A stretch of 64,000 nucleotides of DNA from Chalara sp. BL73 (taxonomy: Eukaryota > Ascomycota > Leotiomycetes > Helotiales): contig CAKJVC010000150.1 of NCBI GenBank assembly GCA_918026815.1, positions 806,001-870,000 of the forward strand, given 5' to 3'. Both the position numbers and the translations under genes were made by a program. Each line of letters begins with the position of its first letter. Within the stretch, counting starts at the first letter, position 1. The notes under the pieces were generated by a model. That model was given only the letters and a program-made list of their open reading frames with translations, did no database searches and was not told the DNA's origin. Of the stretch, positions 21,931-32,800 are shown piece by piece.

Positions 21931-23830
21931 GCTCCGGAGCCTGAGAATGTTACTCGAGTTGATGACTGAAATGTAGATCCATAGAAGCTGCTTTTTAGGC
22001 CACAGGACACGCAAGGTCTTAGGCGTACAAACGTTATTTAGAATGAATTTTTTGTTTTGAAATATTTTTCTCGAGCCCAATTTTAAAATGGTCCGGTGGC
22101 AGAGCCGCACCAACGTCACCTCGTGGCTGCCCCGGGCACAACCTATTACTGCAGACTGTTCCAGCCTCTCCTCACTTGCCTGAAGATATCCACCGAAGAA
22201 CTGTCTCATGTGAATCTGTGCTGACAATTTGTTAGGGTCCTGTGTTCATAAATCGACAACCGGAGGACACTGCGGTCGCATCCATCGAATCACCCCTTCA
22301 GCGGCTAGCGCCACTTGGGCTAAGACGAGCATAATGGAGAAAAACGGTTGATATTTGTCCAAGACGTTGAGCAACTGGATAGGTTCTGTCCTTATTTTGA
22401 GCAAACTTGAACCTCGAGCGAAGGGATATCACCCGCGCGATATTCCAAGATGATGAGCTACTTCCCTGGTCTCTCGAAATTTAGGAGGCGTTTCGAAGTT
22501 GGCAAGCATATTGGATTGGCAAAGGTCAGGGAGTAAGATCTGTGGAGGCTCAATGAAGAGATCCAGGTGATTCTATAGCTTCTCTACCCAAGAGATTACC
22601 ACAAATAGTGACTTTGCGGGGAAGGACGAAAAGCTGACCGAAGGTATCCAGAGGATAATGCTCTGTCCGGCCTTGATGTTGATTGGTTTCTGAAGTTGTA
22701 CACGGAGTTTCACCTCACCATGTTCGTATGTGAGATAGGCTTGCGCCTGGCCATATCAGAAGGCTTTATTCCGATAGGTGGTAACAATGTCTTGAACGAT
22801 GAACGTAAATAGAAACAATCCACCAGAGATATACGGGTAGCAGCGAGAAAAGGTCTTGTTAGATGGAAGGTGCAGCCATAAAGAGTACACAAACAGCACC
22901 GCCAAAGCCTGATATGTACGGAAGAAAATTTTAAATGAGAGTCGGCGGAAAGCAGAAAGGAGAGCAGGATGATACCACACAACGCTAATATCCCTTTCGC
23001 CGACTTAGTTACTAAACCATTACTAATGGAACATCGACTTACGATAGCCGCAAATAGGTTCTAAGGTAAAGCCAAAGCAAACGACGGCCCTCGAGGCAAC
23101 TGTAGTGAGCGCATGGAAGAGGGCAAGTAAAACTGATATTACGCTTGCTGAACGATGGACCTGCCAGACCGTGGCGAGCGTCACGCCTAGCATATCAGCG
23201 AAGAAGCTAAGGTGGGGACCGGCGAATAATGGTATCAGGTTAATGACTGACAGCGTTCTGGCAGCTTCCGACATGATAAAAATTCGAATAGTGAAGTCAA
23301 ATACCCCTGAGCAAAATGTATTCCCGATAATATAGATTATTTGTAAATGGTACCGGCTCGACTCCACCGGCCTGGAAGCTGGTGATGATTCAGAAAGTAG
23401 CGGTATATTAGATGCTTTGATATACGAGGCCAAAAATATCTGAAGAAGCATATCGTGAAAGAAAGAGCGCTGATTATCGGAAGGAGGCAGAAGCTATCGC
23501 CAATGGCAATGGCATATGCTAGACTAGTATCCACGATGATTACGTATGAGGTTATTTTCAGGGATACAACGACCGCTGTAGATAACACTGGCGTAATGTC
23601 CAAGAGCAGGACAAACGAGAAAGAACATGAAGGGGAAGAAGGAAAAGGGGAAATAGAAAATAAGTTGTAGTGACGACTTTATAAGGGGAATCAAAAAGAA
23701 GCGGCTGGAATTGCATAGAGATAGGCCCACTCACAAGACTGAGGCTTTTGGTAAAAGGTAGTTGCTCGCTTTGTCGTTCGAAAATCGTAGGTGGTGGTAG
23801 CTATCCGAAAGAGAATGCTCGTGGTCGAGA
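21886..23830 (-). pseudogene. Ferric reductase-like (FRE/NOX family) relic
   Basis: On the minus strand, 23451-23023 carries FIMSEAARTLSVINLIPLF followed by GPHLSFFADMLGVTL and WQVHRSASVISVLLALFHAL, the heme-binding transmembrane core of fungal ferric reductase-like proteins, with the His in VHRS and FHAL. Further segments 23730-23337, 22982-22710 and 22380-21886 read on in different frames, consistent with the N-terminal membrane part and a decayed FAD/NAD-binding part. There are many stops and shifts, so it is not functional. The intact protein would reduce extracellular iron chelates at the plasma membrane. Confidence 0.55.
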
Positions 23831-24234
23831 TGCCTGAAGGGGAGCTAGGAGGCTGATCCTAATTATAATTCCGTAGGAGGTTCCCTTTAAGCTTATGTGA
23901 AACGTAGCTCACTTAAGCAGACTGTAGAAATTTATCTTTTGGCTTCGACATGAAAACTGTCCGAGGTGGGGACCTATTTCAGCGATTACCTCTCCTCCTC
24001 TGTCGGTCGGTTTGAGCACGTTGAGAATTTACCCTAACAAACCCCGTCCATCCCCACATTTGGCAAAACGGACGGTGGCTTCGCTGTTTCTTTCCCTTAA
24101 CAACCACAGGCAAAATGTAAGAGGAACCTTCTTGGAATCCTGCGAATTAGAACCTCCAAGAGCTCTTGTTGTCATGGAAGCACATCATGAATGCTATCAT
24201 CTCTACCATCCATGCAGTAGAGCTGCAAAGGGAA
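23831..24234. other. Intergenic region
   Basis: I see no gene, repeat or RNA here; the open stretch 24012-24251 looks like chance. Confidence 0.4.
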
Positions 24235-24858
24235 TTAGACGCCACCTATAGAAACCACTGCAAAGAACGGGCTTCTAACACGCAATCGGCACAAGAATAT
24301 CCTCTCATAAATCAAGTATGAGGGCAGTGTAATAGCTCCCTCTTCGCCCAACTCGGACTCGGCGGTGTAACGCATATGCTGGCTACTATCTTCAACAACC
24401 CTCAAGAGCTGAAGCCCAATCATGTTGGCTAGGTTGTTCTTCTCGACGTGGTTGACAAAACCGCTGACAAAGCTGGCAAGATTGTCAACCGTATCACTCT
24501 CGGACACCGGTATTGGGCCTTCTGCAAACTCACAAGGAATCAAACGATTTCCCTTAGGGTCAAGATTGAAGACAATTGCGTGGGTTTTATTCAGGTCAAG
24601 AGAGTCAGTCTGGGCAGGCTTCATCCATTTGCCAGACACAGCCTTGAGCGTTGCATCGAGCTTGCTCGGTTCAACGGTTTCGGCAAGGACAAACTTGATC
24701 AGCTCGGCAGACATTATGCTGATATCTGGCTCGAGCCTGACCTGTCCCATCGGAGTGTCTTCGTGCTTGTGGGGTAGTTCAGCGGTGAACTTTCCAGTCA
24801 TCCCGTGCTGACCAATGATAGCAGCAAGGTTCTTGATGTGCTCTTGACAAATGCCCAT
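24235..24858 (-). CDS. Conserved fungal hypothetical protein, probably 5'-incomplete
   Basis: The 207-aa frame contains ICQEHIKNLAAIIGQHGM, LPHKHEDTPMGQVRLE, a WMKP segment, THAIVFNLDP, IPCEFAEGP and VNHVEKNNLANMIGLQLL. I recognise this as a widespread uncharacterised fungal family but know of no function. An upstream segment near 24975 (ATG then ELPNT, followed by GTAAGT) looks like a first exon, but I could not join it in frame to the CGCAG acceptor before 24864, so either the gene is damaged or it uses another site. The last ~25 residues look less conserved. Confidence 0.5.
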   Translation of the reverse strand: MGICQEHIKNLAAIIGQHGMTGKFTAELPHKHEDTPMGQVRLEPDISIMSAELIKFVLAETVEPSKLDATLKAVSGKWMKPAQTDSLDLNKTHAIVFNLDPKGNRLIPCEFAEGPIPVSESDTVDNLASFVSGFVNHVEKNNLANMIGLQLLRVVEDSSQHMRYTAESELGEEGAITLPSYLIYERIFLCRLRVRSPFFAVVSIGGV

Positions 24859-25440
24859 ATCGTTCTGCGTTCGAGGGAGTTCATTATACCTTCATTCGGG
24901 AATATTGGGTTAATATGACTTACCGAGAATAGAAGAAGTGAAGCGCTAACTTACAAAGTGTTAGGCAACTCCATGTCACCCCAGGTAAGTGAACCTGAAG
25001 CCCTGCATTGGCGGAGTATTCATAATGTCTACGGCTGCCACTTTGCTCGTGGTTCAGTGGGTGCGTGATAGTTAGAAGTCAAAGATGAGCGAAGTGTTGA
25101 CAATGTAGCGAGTGCTGGATCCAGACGAGTGGATAGATTTGTAGCTGCAGCGGATTAGTGTTGAGAGCATTGAATAAGAGAGCCAAACTAGTAGGTACAG
25201 AGAGCTCACTTATGCTAAGTAGAAATTCTGCTCTGGCAAAGCTCCTTATCTTAGGGTGCAGGGGAAAGCCCAACATTCCAAGCCCAGTTGGGAGCTGTGT
25301 AGTAGAATGAGGTATTTTTCCTTTTGCGGGGTAGGCGGTTGTAGAGGTTGTTGGTGGGCTGTCTCGTACATCTTGACTATTTGCGGGTTGTTCTCAAATT
25401 CGCTTATCAACTTTTACTGTCCTTGTTCTAGAGACAGTCG
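24859..25440. other. Intergenic region
   Basis: Apart from the putative upstream exon of the 24235-24858 gene near 24975, no feature was recognised. Confidence 0.35.
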
Positions 25441-27476
25441 TTTGCCGGCGGGAGTAGGGGTAGCCTAATTGACGGATACCCTTCAATTGGGACCATTGCC
25501 CAGTGTCTCCATCTGCATCCTTGATGAGAATTTGCAGCCGGTTTCGACTGGATTTCTTGGAGAAATCTACGTTGCTGGAGCCAGCAACAGCCTTGGGTAT
25601 ATCGGTGATAATGAGCCGACAGAAAGGAAGTATATTCCAAATCCATTCGTTTTAGGAGAAGATGCAAGTCGCGATTGGGTCCGGCTCTACAGAAGCGGTG
25701 ATGAAGGTCGTATTCCTCGGCCGGGTGGAAGGAGATTCACAGATAAAGCTTAGGGGCTTCCGCATCGAGCGTGGTGATGCTGCGAACACTATCCTTCACG
25801 CGGCAGGGGATTTTTGGCCGACGCAGTCGCCTCAGCCAGAGGAGACCCACAGTTTCTCATAGTTCGTTGTCTTCTCGCAGGATAACATGCCAAGCGATCC
25901 TGAGGGGTTTCTGAAGAAATTGTTGTCGGATATCCCACTGCCAGCTTATTTGTGACCATCGATGATAATTCCCGTGCACCATCTTCCAATGACCACAAAT
26001 GGAAAGAGAGATAGAACCGCTCTTGATACTATCCCACTTCCAGTATCTTGTTTGCAACAGGAAATTCAAATTTTTGTTATGGAATCAAAATTAAAAGGTT
26101 TGTGGATGGAAGCGCTTTTATCTGTAATGGATACACTGACTTTTTCCACTTCGAGGGCAGCTCAATTCGTATGAAACTACAAGGCCCGTCTATGAATCTA
26201 TTGAAGTTCAAGTCGCTCTTGCGGAACTGTTTCATTTTAGTAGATTAGGCAGTATGGCTTCAAGATTAGAGGCCAGGAGAAATGAAAGCGAGAGCAAGAT
26301 CCGTGCATGGATTAGATAGCATGTCGCCTCATGTGGTATGCTACCTCGACCAGTTCGCTCAAATTTTATAAACTAATCGGCATGTAGGGCAGCGTTGAAC
26401 CAATTATTAGTAAGGAGACAAACCCTGCAAATGACTGGGAAAACGAAACCGCCGTCTTGGAGGAGCTACCCATGCCAATGGAACATTCAAAGACGCCAAT
26501 AGCGCCACACAAAGGCACAGTAGTTCTACTTACGGGTTCAACCGAATATGTTGGAAGGCCATCCTGAGCGGGTTGGTTGAGGATCACATGGTCACCAGAG
26601 TCCACTGCATCGCCGTACCCAAGGCAGACGAATTTAGTCCTGCAAACAACATGCCGGATTACGCCAAGGTAGAGGCATATGTCGGCACCTTATCCATGTT
26701 GAATCTTGGTCTTAGTAAAGCGAAGGTCGAGCTATTATCCAAAGAAGTCGATGTGATCGTTTACGTTAGCGTGAATGGATTGTTCTTAAATTCATATTAA
26801 CGCTGCGCCACAGATCCCTCGGAATTACGAAACATCTCGTTAGGATTGCTGCACCACTACGAATCCCCATACATTTTTATGTCCAGCAGTCGCGCAGTAC
26901 TATTTGCGGGCGTTGCCAGCCTTGAAGGAATTTCTGTAGCTCGATTTCATCCAACTATAGATGGGACCGACGGTTTGACTGCAGCAAAATGGGCGTGTTA
27001 GCGGTATCTTGAGAACGTCGCCGAGAAGTTAGGGTTGCCAATCTGGATCCATCGTACTTGCTCTGTGGTTAGCGAAGAGGCTCCCCAACGGACGTGGTGA
27101 ATGCCTTTGAAGTACAGTAGATTGCTGAAGGCAGTCCCAGCCTTGGAAAAGGCCGAGGGTTCATTGACTATGCGCCAGTAGAAATCATTACTAGGGAGCT
27201 CCTACTCGACATCATGAACAATACTCTATTTCCCTCCGATCCATAGAGGCTAGTGATTTCGTCCATCATACTAGCGAGAACAGGGTCACCCCGAGAGATC
27301 TGAAGAAACACTTTAAGGATCAAGAGGCGTGTCTCTTTGAAGAACTCCCCTTGACCGAATGAGTGTATCGAGCGAAGATGGGAATCTCTGAATTTATCAC
27401 AGCCGCCTTGGAAGCTCTTCCAAGTCGGGAAGATCCTTTTTATTTTCCTCTTCTCTTGAAGGCGAAGAGATAGCAT
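25441..27476 (+). pseudogene. 3' relic of an NRPS-type synthetase: adenylation tail and terminal reductase domain
   Basis: From about 25456 the adenylation domain appears in shifting frames: DGYPSIG, then PLPSVSICILDENLQPV, GEIYVAGASNSLGYIGDNE, LYRSGDEGR and IKLRGFRIE, which are the A6-A8 core motifs. The carrier-protein region (about 26000-26350) is no longer recognisable. At about 26400 a terminal reductase (thioester reductase) starts: ETAVLEELPMPMEHSKT, VVLLTGSTEYVG (Rossmann nucleotide loop), TRVHCIAVPKAD, LNLGLSKAKVELL, then a C-terminal helix region to about 27476. Many stops and shifts are present. The upstream modules are missing, so this is the tail of a lost biosynthetic gene, either an NRPS, an NRPS-like reductase or a PKS-NRPS. 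Confidence 0.7.
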
Positions 27477-28310
27477 AATCGCAGGGGCTAGATATGTTAA
27501 AGTTTTGAGTTTATTTACTATAGGAGAGATTGGGCGGGTCCCTTTAGGGCTTCGGCTCTAACTGTAGAATAGTAACTGTAATCAATACGAGAACTATATC
27601 CGCTACCCAATCATTCCTTTTAATACTCATCTAGAATTCTCAAGATGGATGTATTGAGTTATCGACGGCCAAGGCTCTGGTTCAGTGTTTGAGGTGTGGC
27701 GATGTTCGTGCGCATGGCTCCCACAGGCATGACCAGCACGCGGCAGGCAGGGCCACAAGCGACAGAGCCGCATTCTTACCATTGTCTCCAACCAATATGC
27801 GCATCCAGCCCCCATAATCATCATTATCACGTCTTCCACCTCTAAAGTGCTCATGATCTCTCCACCTCGAGAGTCTTCGCATCTACAAAGCTCTCGGTAC
27901 CGTTTCGCTTCGAAGCCTTCCAACTGGTCCTGCGATGTCGTCTCATCAACAGCGTCTCCAAAACGATAAGATGTAGGCTAGCGCGGCTTGATAGCCAGTC
28001 GGATTGCAAACCACGCTGTCCACCAGCAAACTCCAGTCCCAGTCAAAATTCATTTGACGCACTGTGGATACATGCAGAGTGACGAATCTGTACACAAAAA
28101 ATAAAATGATTCTTGTATTTAGATCAGCCACTGCCGGCGTTGGCAGATCAGCGCGTCACGAACTACGTGGGGATGCACCTCTCCTGTCACCTCCGTCGTC
28201 AATTTAATTACTTTCAAGTTTCGACGTAATTATTCGACGACCACACGCCCGACACCGCTTTGAAACGAACTTAAGAAACGACCAAAGCAAAGCAGAAAAC
28301 CAGTATCGAT
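27477..28310. other. Intergenic region
   Basis: No gene recognised. A minus-strand opening 27923-27627 is rich in Cys, His and Arg in a way that suggests chance. Confidence 0.35.
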
Positions 28311-30756
28311 ATGGGCCGCCCATTCCTGTTGGATTTCCCCAAAGGCGCATTTGCTGGGTGTTACAATGATGCAATCCAACCCGAACTTGAACCGGGTGGA
28401 TCTTGCCCTTTTTCCAGACTAGCAGATGATATTCCCAGGCTCAATCTACGAACTTGCCAAAATCCGGCATGCTTGAAGGAAAAGAAGAGGATGGACCGCA
28501 ATGCTCCAGCGTGCCAGTGGACGGTCTTTCGAGAATGGCACCGGTTGTTATGTCTTGCCTAAGCTGCCAGTCGTCCATCTCCTATGATAAATACCTGAAA
28601 GAAACCTGTTGGTTCCGTAGGATACCTATCACGTAGCAAAAGGCGTAGTAGCTATTGACTACGCTCTTGCTGGTGTGATTATGGTTCCTTGATTGATTGT
28701 TCTACTCAGATTCTACGCTACGGCTATGGAAGTGTGCGAGCATGCCGCATGTCACGTGCCGACATGGATGGCATACCGACAAAACCCATTCTCTTTTAAG
28801 CGCAGTTCGCCTCTGCTGGGAAGTATATTACGGTTGTAGGAGGCGTCACTGGAAGGAAACCGAAGGAGTTGATGTGTTTGGAACTTGTGAAGTGATATTC
28901 TGGATGATGCCTGATTACGCAGAAAATGGGTTCGAAGATTTTATGCTCAAGTTTTTGAGGGGAAGCGAGCTCGATGTGCCAGCAATTTACAGTGCGGTTA
29001 ACTCACCAGACCAGAGTGTTTGTCAACACCAACTATGGAACCTGGTCATTGCTAGTTCACACAAATTTGTTGATCTACCGGTGATTTTGTCCATGATAGA
29101 GCAGCGGTTTCCTCCAGGCCACCAATGGCTGCACCGGGACTGCACCGCTGAAATATGTCATTTTGACGACAATAATACTACGACAGTTCGCAACTACACA
29201 AGTGTGAAAGACTCGACTGCCATCAAGTGTTCTTCAATCCTAAAAATATCGAGGATGTTGTCACTACCGAACTAGAGTTTGTTTCGACCAACTGGACAAT
29301 TCCAGCTGAAGATTCTCAGATTGGATGTGATCGCTACATGGCAATCTCACATGTATGGTCGGATGGAACAGGGGTGGGCTTAACGTCTCCAGGACATGTT
29401 AGTGGCTGCCTCTTCGATTTTTTCGCAAAATTCGCAAGAGATTTGGGCCGCGATGGAATTTGGTGGGACACGATTTGCATTCCTAATAAGCGCGAGAAAA
29501 AGACGCTCGCTCTGAACTGGATGAATAAAAATTACAAAAAGGCCGCTTACACACTCGTCCACGACCAAGAGTTAGTCAACTTCAACTGGAAAGAAGATGG
29601 CAGCCCATGCCTTGCCCTGGTTCTCTCAAGGTGGTTCACGCGTGGCTGGACTGCTTTAGAGCTGAGGGAATCTGAATCCGTTAAAGTTCTCTTCCGCGAC
29701 CCTGAGACTGGCAATCCTATTCTCAAAGACCTTGACGATGGTATTATTGCCAAAAGAAGCAATTTATCGACCCACCCCGCACAACGAGCCGCTTTCGCAG
29801 TCATTCAAAGAGTGCGAAGCACTAGCAGCCAAACGCAACTGGGGGAGTCGCGAATAACCCAAATCATGTCAATTCTGAAGGCGAGGCACACTTCTTGGAC
29901 AAGAGATCGCATGATTATTGCTAGTCTTATGGCAGGTGTGGAAAATTTCCAATCATCCTGGTCCAAATCGGAAATCACCAAATCCATTCTCAGAGAAGCC
30001 GGCTGCATAACGGGGTCGGCTCTGTTGCATGGCCGGATTACCATGTGCAATTCGGGGCCTTGGTCGTGGTGTCCAGTCTCGCTTCTCGATCTAAATGAAG
30101 ACGCATGCCTCGCTAGATCCCTTCATGTAGAGGAGAGCGGAGCAGTTACCGGAGAGTGGAGAGCCATGCCTTTAAACCATGCAAAGATAGCTCACTCGCT
30201 GAATTCCCACATATCGGTCAGTTTACGGATAGAAGCTGCTCTGCGTAATCAGAAAAAGTGTCTGTTATTGTCTCCACTTGAGCAGGATCCTAAGGAAGCG
30301 AAACAGCGATGTCTTCTGGTGATAAATTTGGGAGTAAAACATTTGGGAGGAAGATTGTCGAGACAGTGTAGCTATGTTGGCGCTGGTGTTGCACATTACC
30401 AACGCCGGGGCATCCTACAAACTATACAGTTAGGTTCTGACGAGACCATGGAGCCTCTTACGGAACACGAGGCAGATACCGAAGCTAAGGATTGGGGCGG
30501 ATGGACACCGCTGCATTGGGCGGCGTTCGAAGGCACAAAGAAATTTGCTAAAAAGCACTTGAGCAAAGGCGGGGACGTGAATTCGAAAGATGATATGAGA
30601 TGGACACCGTTGCACTGGGCGGCGTCGAAAGGCCACTTGGAAGTCGCTACGACCTTGATAGCGAAGAAGGCGGATATTAACGCAAAGGACCGGAATGGAC
30701 AGACGCCGTTAGACGTAGCAAATTCGGATCGTATCCGAAGATTGCTAAGCTCCTGA
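28311..30756 (+). pseudogene. HET-domain protein with C-terminal ankyrin repeats, frameshifted
   Basis: The frame 29227-30756 holds the HET core: YMAISHVWSDGTG, IWWDTICIPN and WFTRGWTALELRES, then a variable middle, and two ankyrin repeats (WTPLHWAAFEG, WTPLHWAASKGHLEVATTLI). Upstream 28697-29190 reads on in another frame with family-typical sequence (GVDVFGTCEVIFWMMPDYAENGFEDFM, QWLHRDCTAEICHFDD). The join at 29190/29191 lacks one base: the 28697 frame would flow into the 29227 frame if one base were present there, and no splice signal lies nearby. The first part (28311-28620: DIPRLNLRTCQNPACLKEKK) also changes frame. HET proteins trigger incompatibility cell death in filamentous fungi. It is a recent pseudogene or carries a sequencing error. 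Confidence 0.75.
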
Positions 30757-32800
30757 AAAACAGCGCCAGACATCATTGTTGAGGTTTATAACGAACCTGC
30801 AGTTTACATTGGTTGACTAACAATTTTTATAGCTTACCGGGTCCCCAGGAGGATAGGAAGAAGCTGGAGAGGGAAGGTTCTTGGGTTCATGGTGTGTGAA
30901 TCTACCGGGAAATTCTTGGCTAATTTAACGTTGTATTATTGATATTTTTATTTGATTTGCACGATCATCGATGTCAACAAACAAAAGGCCTGTTGTAATC
31001 AGGCGGGTTCGCGTTGGCGGCCGTATGAGTTGAACACGGCGTTGGTTGCAGCTTACTAGCCAGCTCTTTATCATGAATGATAATACAATGGTTAGCGTCT
31101 AAAATAGGCCCGGAGAGATATAACTATCAAGTTTACGAACGCTTTCTGGCTCTTTTGTGATTCTACAGCGTGTCGCTCACTTCCGGAAGTCCGAAGCCGG
31201 ATGGAAGCCATTTTTGGCCCAATCCCTTAACACAAGCCATTTCTTTGACATTGTGTTCTATTATGTGAGTTGTAGATTCAGCACATAAGTACCTTTACAT
31301 ACAGTAGATTTTCGAAATCGGCTTCACAGTTTGGCAAACTCTGTTATTTATTAATAACCCCACTTTCGTTCCCATCAGCTGAGATTTGCGGTTCCTACAA
31401 TCAAAACTACACCACAAATAGGGGGTTACCTGACCTCCTGTTCGCTTTTCCAGAATCAAAGAACACGTATCTTATTACAACAAATTTCTTGAGCTAATTC
31501 GGGCAGATCCTGAAGTCAGCCCAAGGTTAGAACAGAGACACTTAGAATAAGCAGGTATTGGATCCCATTTCGCTATTTGAACAGATGTCCATGTACAGTC
31601 CCCATAGAAGACTGATTACCATGACAGGTATTCTCATGGGTACGGCACCCCATGCTGCAACATCGGCGAGGAGATTTTCATTTTACGCGGGGCAAGAGTT
31701 CCTTTCGCTTCTACAAATATGGAGAGTGGTCTGATCGGCTGGTTAGTGAGGTCTATATTCATGGGCACATGAACGGAGGAGCGCTTATAATGGGCGGCGG
31801 GAGGTAGAGGGTATAGTTGCGGTAGGCTTGGAATGAGTTAAGGAAGGAGAACCGTTAACTAACATCTAAGGATTCGGGGAAAGCACAAAACGAATGAGGC
31901 AATCAAAGGAGGGGCAAGATGCCGTTAGCCGAAGAAGGCGAGGTTGGGCTGCAGGGTTGTAGAGACTATATCAAAAGAACATCACCTACTTCGAGGCTAA
32001 CGCGGGGACTTGTAAATGGCGCCTGGATGAATTCATATCATGCGGTGAAAACAAAGAGCAAAGAAAAGAAGGAAAACATATCCATATCCCAAAATCTCCA
32101 ATATTCCCCTTGAAAGAGAATGCACTTATTCGCACACATCCAAACACCAAACAGGTACTCCCCAGTGATCCTCTCAACCCTACTGAGACAATAGGTCCGA
32201 ACTATGTACCCAAATTCTTCTATCATATTATCACACCACTCGCATCACAGAACGGACAACCGTTCGGAGCCTCCGCTCAGTGTGCGATTGCAAAACCTTT
32301 TTTTAGGGGATCTTGTTCGCTCTATAAGATGCCAACAACAAGCAACAACCTAATTCTCGTTACAAGGGCGCAACTCAAATGGTTCCCTGGCGGATGCCTC
32401 ATAGATTGTTCGTCCCTTAAATGGAAGATCGAGACTCACTCTGGCTCAATCCACAACCGTCGTGTCAATGTTCACACCCGTGGCGTCGCCAATCAATGGG
32501 TTTCTTGTGTGTCATTAGCCTGCGAAATTTATTACTCGCCCTTTGGTGTTAACGTGGTCCATGATTTCCATTTTCTTTGCTAACGCTAAGACCGCGTGTA
32601 TATCAGTTGGCTACTCCCACGGACTTACCCTGCACTCTTGGCTGCTAATCAGCTCACCGAACCTGGTATGGAATCTCACCCTTGGACAGTTTTGGTAGTT
32701 ACTCCAAGTTATTGTGAGATTATCTAGGGGCAAGGATAAAAGCACTAGCATAATATAATGACTATGCCGAAAACCCGCACGACTTGGACAGACAGCCAAT
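30757..32800. other. 2-kb intergenic region between HET-ankyrin and CHAT genes
   Basis: No supported gene. The longest opening, 32110-32583 on the + strand (157 aa), matches nothing and has no clear start context. No repeat ends with target duplications were found. Confidence 0.4.

Noticed and set aside
24422..24811. Plus-strand frames over the 24235-24858 gene
   Set aside because: They are antisense shadows of a recognisable conserved minus-strand protein.
32110..32583. 157-aa plus-strand open frame
   Set aside because: No recognisable motif and poor start context; not enough to call a gene.
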